In this document: piece by piece, positions 4,684 to 10,187 of the stretch | How positions within the stretch are numbered: position 1 is the first letter of the stretch | Layout: every line of letters starts with the position of its first letter | Source: Campylobacteraceae bacterium | Lineage (GTDB): Bacteria > Campylobacterota > Campylobacteria > Campylobacterales > Sulfurospirillaceae | NCBI GenBank assembly: GCA_027055635.1 | Contig: JALUMZ010000097.1 | Coordinates: forward strand, 1 to 12,055 | Reading direction: 5' to 3' | DNA length: 12,055 bases | The notes under the pieces: model-generated | Database searches by the model: none | What the model saw: only the letters and a program-made list of their open reading frames with translations | What the model was told of the DNA's origin: nothing | Program-made: the position numbers and the translations under genes

Positions 4684-7600
4684 CTACTCTACTTCGTTAG
4701 AGTAATCTCCATCTGCCAATCTTTTTAGTTGTCTCCATCTAAACTGAGCATCTCTTTTATTTTTCTCATATAACTCTTGCGCATGGTCAGGATTTGATTT
4801 TTTTAAGGCATTATATCTTACTTCATGCAGTAAGAACTCTTCGTATCTATCCCAATCAGGCTCTTTGCAAGCTAATTTCATAGGGCTTTTACCCTCTTTC
4901 ATAAGTCTTGGGTCATAGGTGTATGTTGGCCAATAACCACAAGTTGTAGCAAGAGCAGCTTGTTTACCAGATTGTCCCATTCCGCCTTTTACACCATGAG
5001 CAATACATGGAGAATAAGCGATAATAACTGAAACTCCTGGGAAATCTTCAGCATCTTTCATCACTTTTAGTGTATGCGATTGAGAAGCATTTGAGTTGAT
5101 GCTTGCTACATATATGTTGCCATAGGTTATCGCTATCTGACCTAAGTCTTTCTTCATAACAGGTTTACCGGTAGCTGTAAATTCTGCAACTGAGCCTGTA
5201 TGTGAGGCTTTTGAACTTTGTCCGCCGGTATTTGAATAAACTTCTGTATCGACTACTAAGATATTTACATCTTCACCACTTGCGCTTACATGGTCAAGTC
5301 CACCATAACCAATATCATAAGCCCAGCCGTCTCCACCGATAATCCATTGTGATTTTTTAGCTATGTATCTTCTTATTTTATAAAGCTCTGCAACACTAGG
5401 AATATCAAGGTTTTCTTCTAGCAATGGCACCATTCTATCTCTTATCTCGGCTGTTTTTACTCTGTCATCTTTATACTCTAAGAAATCTTTATATAGTGCA
5501 ACTAGGGCATTTGGAACTTCATCCATAGAGTTTGCCATGATATTTGCTGCTCTATTTCTTATAGTTTCATTTGCTATGTGCATACCCATACCAAATTCGG
5601 CATTATCCTCAAATAGCGAGTTAGCCCATGCAGGTCCGTGACCTTCATCATTTATAGTATATGGAGTTGAAGGCATTGAGCCACCATAGATAGAAGAACA
5701 TCCAGTTGCATTTGCTATCATCATATGCTCACCGTAAAGCTGAGTTGCTAAAGATATATATGGAGTTTCACCACATCCCGGACATGCACCATGGAATTCA
5801 AACAACGGTTTGGCAAATTGTGAACCTTTAACAGTTGTTTTCTTAACAAAATCATCTTTATATGTTACTTTTTGGAAGAGATAATCAGCATTTTCTTGCT
5901 CATTGTTATCTAACTCTTGATCTATCGGAACCATCACAAGAGATTTATCTTTTGTAGGACAAATTTCTGCACAAAGTTCACATCCTGTACAATCAAGTGT
6001 AGAGACTTGGATTTTGTATTTTAATCCTTTGCCTTTTAACTCTTTGCCTTTGGCATCAAGAACATGGTTCTTAACTCCCTCAGGTGCATCTTTAAGTTCA
6101 TCATCATTTATCAAAAATGGTCTGATAACTGAGTGAGGACACACAAATGAGCATTGGTTACACTGAATACAAGTATCTTCATTCCATGTTGGAACCATTG
6201 TAGCCACACCTCTTTTCTCATGTGCAGTTGAACCATTTTCTGCTGAACCATCTACATGTTCCATAAATACAGAGACAGGAAGTTCATCCCCAAGCGCTTT
6301 ATTCATCGGCTTACAAATTGATTCTATAAATTTGTCTCCCGGGTATTTTTCAGGAACAGCAAGTGAAATCTCATCACCCAAATTTGCCCATGCAGGATCA
6401 ACTTCTACTTCTTCAAGTCCAGCTTCTCCGCTGTCTATAGCTTTATAGTTCATCTCTACTATATACTCACCTTTTTTAATATATGATTTATGAGCAAACT
6501 CTTTCATGAACTCTTTTGCTTTTTCAAACTCTATGATGTCAGCTAACTTAAAGAAAGCAGCTTGCATGATAGTGTTTGTTCTACTACCGAGTCCAATATC
6601 TCTAGCTATCTTTGTAGCATTTATAACATAAAATTTAGCATGTTTTTGGGCTAATGTTTTTTTGAATTTATTTGGTACTCTCTTAGCAGTCTCTTTCGCA
6701 TCCCAGATAGAGTTGAGTAAAAATGTACCGCCATCTTTTAATCCACCTATCATATCATAAACATCCATATAGGCCGCGACTGAACAAGCCACAAAGTCAG
6801 GTCTTGTTACCAGGTAAGTTGAGCGGATTGGGTTTGGTCCAAATCTTAGGTGGCTTCTTGTGTAACCACCCGATTTTTTAGAGTCATACGCAAAATACGC
6901 TTGGGCATAAAGGTCTGTTTTATCACCTATAATCTTAACAGAGTTTTTATTTGCACCCACTGTACCATCAGCACCAATTCCATAAAACAGACACTCTTTT
7001 ACACCCTCTCCCCCTAGTGAAATATTTTCTCCAAGTGGCAATGACTTAAATGTAACATCATCAATAATTCCAATAGTAAAATCACTCTTTGGCTCAGCTG
7101 CATCAAGGTTTTCAAAGACTGCTATGATTTGCGCAGGATTTGTATCTTTTGAAGATAGCCCATATCTACCACCGACTATAACCGGAGCATTTTTCTTTCT
7201 ATAGTATGCTGCTTGAATATCTAGGAATAGTGGCTCTCCTATACTTCCTGGCTCTTTTGTTCTATCTAACACTGCTATTTTTTCTGCAGTTTTTGGCACC
7301 ACATCAAAGAAGTATTTGAGGCTAAATGGACGGTAAAGATGCACAACAACCAAACCAACTTTTTCACCTTTTGCTCTTAAGTGATCAACTGTCTCTTTGA
7401 TAGTCTCAGTAACAGAACCCATAGCTACAATAACTCTAGTAGCTTCAGGATCTCCATAGTAAGTAAATGGTTTATAGTCTCTGCCTGTCTCTTTTGAAAT
7501 TTCAGCCATATAATCAGCCACTACATCAGGAAGTGCATCATAAAACTTGTTTTGTGCTTCTCTTCCTTGAAAATATATATCATCATTTTGTGCAGTACCT

Positions 7601-8247
7601 CTTGTTTTTGGATCTTCTGGACTTAGAGCTTCTGCTCTAAATTTAGCAACTGCTTCTTTATCTAAAAGTCTATCCCATACTGCATAATCCATCACTTCTA
7701 TTTTTTGAATCTCATGCGAAGTTCTAAAACCATCAAAAAAGTGTAAAAATGGAACTCTTCCTCTTATTGCTGAAAGATGTGCGACACCTGCTAAATCCAT
7801 AGCTTCTTGAACTGAACTTGAAGCCAAAAGTGCAAATCCTGTCTGCCTTGTCGCATATATATCTTGATGATCTCCAAATATAGAGAGTGCATGAGTAGCT
7901 AAAGATCTAGCTGCTACATGTATGACTGCTGGCAAAAGTTGTCCCGCCATCTTATACATATTTGGTATTTTAAGCAATAATCCTTGAGAAGCTGTATAAG
8001 TTGTAGTTAATGCACCTGATTGAAGTGAACCATGAACAGCTCCGGCAGCACCAGCTTCACTCTGCATTTCAACCAATTTTACAGGCATACCAAACAGATT
8101 CTTTTTACCCTTGCTAGCCCACATATCAGTGTGTTCTGCCATTGGAGAAGAAGGTGTTATCGGATATATACCCGCAACTTCTGTAAAAGCATACGCTGAG
8201 TAAGCTGCAGCTTCATTTCCATCCATAGTTTTCATGACTTTTGCCAT
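4684..8247 (-). CDS. nifJ: pyruvate:ferredoxin (flavodoxin) oxidoreductase, single-chain
   Basis: Thiamine-diphosphate, iron-sulfur enzyme interconverting pyruvate + CoA and acetyl-CoA + CO2 with low-potential electrons passed to ferredoxin or flavodoxin. All domains of the homodimeric type are fused in 1187 residues: N-terminal pyruvate domain (YPITPSSP with Thr31; Glu64; Arg114), transketolase-C-like domain (about 265-410), gamma domain (about 415-650), a two-cluster ferredoxin domain (Cys693/696/699/703 and Cys753/756/759/763) and the thiamine domain. Proximal cluster cysteines 822, 825, 850 and 1081 lie exactly +10 from those of Desulfovibrio africanus PFOR. The thiamine site shows GDGWAYDIGYGG and DTEVYSNTGGQ. 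The chain stops where the oxygen-protective C-terminal domain of D. africanus PFOR would begin. AAAGGGG seven bases before the ATG supports the start. Monocistronic: own leader with dyads and a strong terminator. Confidence 0.97.
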   Translation of the reverse strand: MAKVMKTMDGNEAAAYSAYAFTEVAGIYPITPSSPMAEHTDMWASKGKKNLFGMPVKLVEMQSEAGAAGAVHGSLQSGALTTTYTASQGLLLKIPNMYKMAGQLLPAVIHVAARSLATHALSIFGDHQDIYATRQTGFALLASSSVQEAMDLAGVAHLSAIRGRVPFLHFFDGFRTSHEIQKIEVMDYAVWDRLLDKEAVAKFRAEALSPEDPKTRGTAQNDDIYFQGREAQNKFYDALPDVVADYMAEISKETGRDYKPFTYYGDPEATRVIVAMGSVTETIKETVDHLRAKGEKVGLVVVHLYRPFSLKYFFDVVPKTAEKIAVLDRTKEPGSIGEPLFLDIQAAYYRKKNAPVIVGGRYGLSSKDTNPAQIIAVFENLDAAEPKSDFTIGIIDDVTFKSLPLGENISLGGEGVKECLFYGIGADGTVGANKNSVKIIGDKTDLYAQAYFAYDSKKSGGYTRSHLRFGPNPIRSTYLVTRPDFVACSVAAYMDVYDMIGGLKDGGTFLLNSIWDAKETAKRVPNKFKKTLAQKHAKFYVINATKIARDIGLGSRTNTIMQAAFFKLADIIEFEKAKEFMKEFAHKSYIKKGEYIVEMNYKAIDSGEAGLEEVEVDPAWANLGDEISLAVPEKYPGDKFIESICKPMNKALGDELPVSVFMEHVDGSAENGSTAHEKRGVATMVPTWNEDTCIQCNQCSFVCPHSVIRPFLINDDELKDAPEGVKNHVLDAKGKELKGKGLKYKIQVSTLDCTGCELCAEICPTKDKSLVMVPIDQELDNNEQENADYLFQKVTYKDDFVKKTTVKGSQFAKPLFEFHGACPGCGETPYISLATQLYGEHMMIANATGCSSIYGGSMPSTPYTINDEGHGPAWANSLFEDNAEFGMGMHIANETIRNRAANIMANSMDEVPNALVALYKDFLEYKDDRVKTAEIRDRMVPLLEENLDIPSVAELYKIRRYIAKKSQWIIGGDGWAYDIGYGGLDHVSASGEDVNILVVDTEVYSNTGGQSSKASHTGSVAEFTATGKPVMKKDLGQIAITYGNIYVASINSNASQSHTLKVMKDAEDFPGVSVIIAYSPCIAHGVKGGMGQSGKQAALATTCGYWPTYTYDPRLMKEGKSPMKLACKEPDWDRYEEFLLHEVRYNALKKSNPDHAQELYEKNKRDAQFRWRQLKRLADGDYSNEVE
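7914..7923. repeat. CTACATGTAT, near-perfect palindrome copy
   Basis: One mismatch at the last base; inside por, read on the minus strand as Ile-His-Val just before the conserved Arg114. Confidence 0.6.
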
Positions 8248-8285
8248 AATCTATCCCCTTTGTTAAGTTTTATTTTTATAATTTT

Positions 8286-8308
8286 AGTAGAATTCTTACT
8301 ATTCTACT
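8286..8308. repeat. inverted repeat in the por leader
   Basis: Arms AGTAGAAT (8286-8293) and ATTCTACT (8301-8308) are perfect, with a 7-base spacer. It lies about 39-61 bases before the por start codon and downstream of the candidate -10 boxes, so it could be an operator or an mRNA hairpin. Confidence 0.6.
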
Positions 8309-8359
8309 TATCATTCTCTTAATAACCTATTAATATGTAATGATATTATAAATTATATT

Positions 8360-8396
8360 AAATTATTTATTTGTATGCGTATTAAATAAATAATTT
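8360..8396. repeat. 13-base perfect inverted repeat upstream of por
   Basis: Arms AAATTATTTATTT (8360-8372) and AAATAAATAATTT (8384-8396) flank 11 bases, GTATGCGTATT. The arms are all A/T, so a hairpin would be weak. The position just upstream of the candidate -10 boxes suits a regulator-binding dyad. Confidence 0.6.
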
Positions 8397-8420
8397 TATT
8401 TTTATTTGCATATGACGAAT

Positions 8421-8442
8421 ATTATCACAACAATATGATAAT
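8421..8442. repeat. 7-base inverted repeat upstream of por
   Basis: ATTATCA (8421-8427) and TGATAAT (8436-8442) are separated by 8 bases. It lies just after the HAD gene stop and upstream of the por promoter candidates. In an AT-rich stretch a 7-base dyad can occur by chance, so this is the weakest of the three. Confidence 0.4.
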
Positions 8443-8455
8443 TTTATAAGAAAGA

Positions 8456-9094
8456 TTAGATTGACGATAAAATAAACTTTACAGCATCAAAAGAATTTGC
8501 AAATATATTTCCACTCAGATTCTCAAGCTCTTTTTTTTCTCCATAACCACAAGTTACACCGGCACAATTTACCTCTGCACTTTTTGCGCTTTCTAGATCC
8601 ATCTTTGTATCACCTATCATCCATGTACTATCTTTATCTGCATTTAATAAGGATAATGCTTTCAGAATCGGTTCAGGATGAGGCTTAGGATACTTTACAT
8701 CTTCTCTTCCTACGAGGACTTTAAAATACTTCAAGATTTCCATATATTCAAGCAACTTTTGTGAATACCTCTTTGTCTTGGTGGTCACAATACCTAAGAG
8801 AGCAACTTTACTAGCCTCTTCCAAAGCCTCTTTTGCATAAGGTAGCAACACAGTTTTATCTCGTGATATTTTTCTATAATGTTTTTTATATGCGCTTATA
8901 ATTTCATCAATATTTTGTGCTTGTACACCAAGTTTTGCATACATAATATCAAGCGGATACCCAATAAGTGATTTTATAACTTCATCATCTGGAGTTTTTG
9001 TGCCAAAACTTTTAAAACTATACTCAAAACTCTCCAAAATAGCCTCAGTAGAGTCTATAAGAGTGCCGTCCAAATCAAACAATATAACTGTCAT
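8456..9094 (-). CDS. HAD-superfamily hydrolase, phosphoglycolate-phosphatase-like
   Basis: A 212-residue cytosolic phosphatase of HAD subfamily IA. All four motifs are present: motif I FDLDGTLIDS (nucleophile Asp7, acid/base Asp9), motif II in IVTTKT (Thr104/Thr105), motif III YPKPHPEP (Lys137) and motif IV MIGDTKMD (Asp162, Asp166). Residues ~15-80 form the helical cap. Length and the KPxPEP-GDTxxD spacing fit phosphoglycolate phosphatase (Gph) or PpaX-type enzymes, but HAD substrate range cannot be read from sequence. C. jejuni, as I recall, also has a HAD hydrolase just upstream of its single-chain por gene, suggesting conserved neighbourhood. A minus-strand extended -10 TGGTATAAT (9122-9127 core) and AGGAAAG before the ATG support the start. 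A CTACATGTAG palindrome (9102-9111) overlaps the edge of that ribosome site. Confidence 0.88.
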   Translation of the reverse strand: MTVILFDLDGTLIDSTEAILESFEYSFKSFGTKTPDDEVIKSLIGYPLDIMYAKLGVQAQNIDEIISAYKKHYRKISRDKTVLLPYAKEALEEASKVALLGIVTTKTKRYSQKLLEYMEILKYFKVLVGREDVKYPKPHPEPILKALSLLNADKDSTWMIGDTKMDLESAKSAEVNCAGVTCGYGEKKELENLSGNIFANSFDAVKFILSSI

Positions 9095-9101
9095 ATCTTT
9101 C

Positions 9102-9111
9102 CTACATGTAG
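9102..9111. repeat. CTACATGTAG palindrome, copy 3
   Basis: Perfect copy in the leader of the HAD gene, its edge overlapping the AGGAAAG ribosome site; the only perfect intergenic copy. Confidence 0.8.
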
Positions 9112-9121
9112 AAGTAGCGAA

Positions 9122-9127
9122 ATTATA
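9122..9127 (-). promoter_or_regulatory. extended -10 promoter of the HAD phosphatase gene
   Basis: The minus strand reads TGGTATAAT, the same extended -10 as the dut promoter. Transcription would start near 9115, placing the palindrome 9102-9111 in the leader, next to the AGGAAAG ribosome site. Confidence 0.6.
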
Positions 9128-9193
9128 CCAATCTTAATCTTCTATTTTCCTAAGCAAGGGCACATCTAAAGTTTTATTTTATATGCCTTTTGA

Positions 9194-9199
9194 TAGAAT
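9194..9199 (+). promoter_or_regulatory. possible -10 box very close to the peroxidase start
   Basis: TAGAAT at 9194-9199 is one base from TATAAT and lies 8 bases before the ATG at 9208. If used, transcription would begin at or almost at the start codon, giving a leaderless message, in keeping with the absence of a ribosome site. This is a weak call. Confidence 0.3.
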
Positions 9200-9207
9200 G
9201 TATTATT

Positions 9208-10143
9208 ATGAAAGAAATTTTAATTTTACTAATTTTTTTTACTACTATTTCCGTTGCTAATGAACCGATAAAACCCATACCTCTACATGTAGATTATAAT
9301 TATCAAAAAGCAAAACTTGGATATTTCCTCTATATGGATCCTAGACTTTCATCTACAGGTAAAATCTCGTGTGCAACTTGCCATGATTTGGACAAGGGAG
9401 GAGCAGATCCAAGAAAAACCTCTGTATCTGCCGGAGTCAACGGTAAAAAAGGTTCATCCAATGCACCAACTGTATTTAATAGCTATTTTGGCTTTAGACA
9501 ATTTTGGAATGGAAGAGCTAAAGATCTGCAGGCGCAAGCAAGTGGTCCTATGCACAATCCTGTAGAGATGGGTATGAACAACCAAAAGATACAAAAATAC
9601 TTAAGGGGCAATAAATTTTATACAAAAGAATTTGACCTTATCTACCACAAAAAACCCATGCCAAAAGATGCAATTGATGCTATTGCAGAGTTTGAGAAGG
9701 CTCTTTTTACCCCAAATTGTAAATTTGACAGATATTTAAGAAAACAGACAAAACTTTCAACAAAGGAAGCTAAAGGATACAAACTCTTTAAGACTCTTGG
9801 TTGTATTACTTGCCATAATGGTGTAAATATAGGTGACAATAGCTTTCAAAAGATAGGAGTCATATATCCCTACAAATGGGAAAAGAACATACCAGACAGA
9901 TATGCACTAACCCATAATCCAAATGATAAAAATGTATTTAAAGTTCCAACCTTGAGAAACATCATGTTGAGCGCACCATATTTTCATGATGGTTCAGCAA
10001 AAAATATAAAAGATGCTTTAAATCAGATGGCTTATCACAATCTTGGATTAATACTCACAGATAGCGAAATTGATGAATTGACTGCTTTTTTTAAAACATT
10101 AACAGGAAAAAAACCTACAATATTAAAAAGATTATCCAAATGA
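9208..10143 (+). CDS. diheme cytochrome c peroxidase, periplasmic
   Basis: Reduces hydrogen peroxide to water in the periplasm with electrons from the cytochrome c pool. Residues 1-18 are a signal peptide (hydrophobic core, likely cut after SVA). Two heme-c sites are seen: CATCH (Cys55-His59, low-potential peroxidatic heme) and CITCH (Cys199-His203, high-potential heme). FWNGRAKDLQAQ (99-110) and PMHNPVEMG (114-122, with Glu120 the likely catalytic acid) are family hallmarks. APYFHDGSA (256-264) precedes Met274, the probable axial ligand of the high-potential heme, favouring a peroxidase over MauG, which has Tyr. At 311 residues the length is typical. An in-frame TTG at 9190 would add six poorly fitting residues; the ATG at 9208 is chosen although no good ribosome site precedes it. 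The gene is followed directly by a GGDEF-EAL gene. Confidence 0.93.
   Translation: MKEILILLIFFTTISVANEPIKPIPLHVDYNYQKAKLGYFLYMDPRLSSTGKISCATCHDLDKGGADPRKTSVSAGVNGKKGSSNAPTVFNSYFGFRQFWNGRAKDLQAQASGPMHNPVEMGMNNQKIQKYLRGNKFYTKEFDLIYHKKPMPKDAIDAIAEFEKALFTPNCKFDRYLRKQTKLSTKEAKGYKLFKTLGCITCHNGVNIGDNSFQKIGVIYPYKWEKNIPDRYALTHNPNDKNVFKVPTLRNIMLSAPYFHDGSAKNIKDALNQMAYHNLGLILTDSEIDELTAFFKTLTGKKPTILKRLSK
9283..9292. repeat. CTACATGTAG palindrome, copy 4
   Basis: Perfect copy inside the peroxidase gene, soon after the signal peptide, read in frame as Leu-His-Val; 181 bases from copy 3. Confidence 0.8.
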
Positions 10144-10167
10144 ACTTTATGAGTACAAAGATATCGT

Positions 10168-10177
10168 GGGGGGTGGG
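10168..10177 (+). promoter_or_regulatory. G-rich block, possible ribosome binding site
   Basis: GGGGGGTGGG stands out in AT-rich DNA, 10 bases before the ATG at 10188. With G-U wobble it can pair to the CCUCC of 16S rRNA, so it may be an unusual ribosome site. Confidence 0.35.
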
Positions 10178-10187
10178 TCGTCATAAT

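Larger units (their letters stand above)
8248..8455 (-). promoter_or_regulatory. AT-rich control region upstream of por
   Basis: This 208-base gap between the HAD gene and por contains no credible ORF. On the minus strand it has two candidate -10 boxes TATAAT (plus-strand ATTATA at 8345-8350 and 8352-8357), then a leader of about 90 bases, and AAAGGGG (8255-8261) before the start codon. Three separate inverted repeats are described as their own entries. No U-tract terminator for the HAD gene was found, so some read-through into por is possible. Confidence 0.55.

Noticed and set aside
8360..8396. Terminator for the HAD phosphatase gene
   Set aside because: The stem is entirely A-T, the loop is 11 bases, and no U run follows on the minus strand.
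9190..9207. TTG start adding six residues to the peroxidase
   Set aside because: It places a Cys- and Glu-containing stretch before the signal peptide and has no ribosome site; the ATG at 9208 gives a normal secretion signal.
10168..10173. G6 run as a phase-variable contingency tract
   Set aside because: Six G is shorter than the tracts that switch in Campylobacter, and a T interrupts it.
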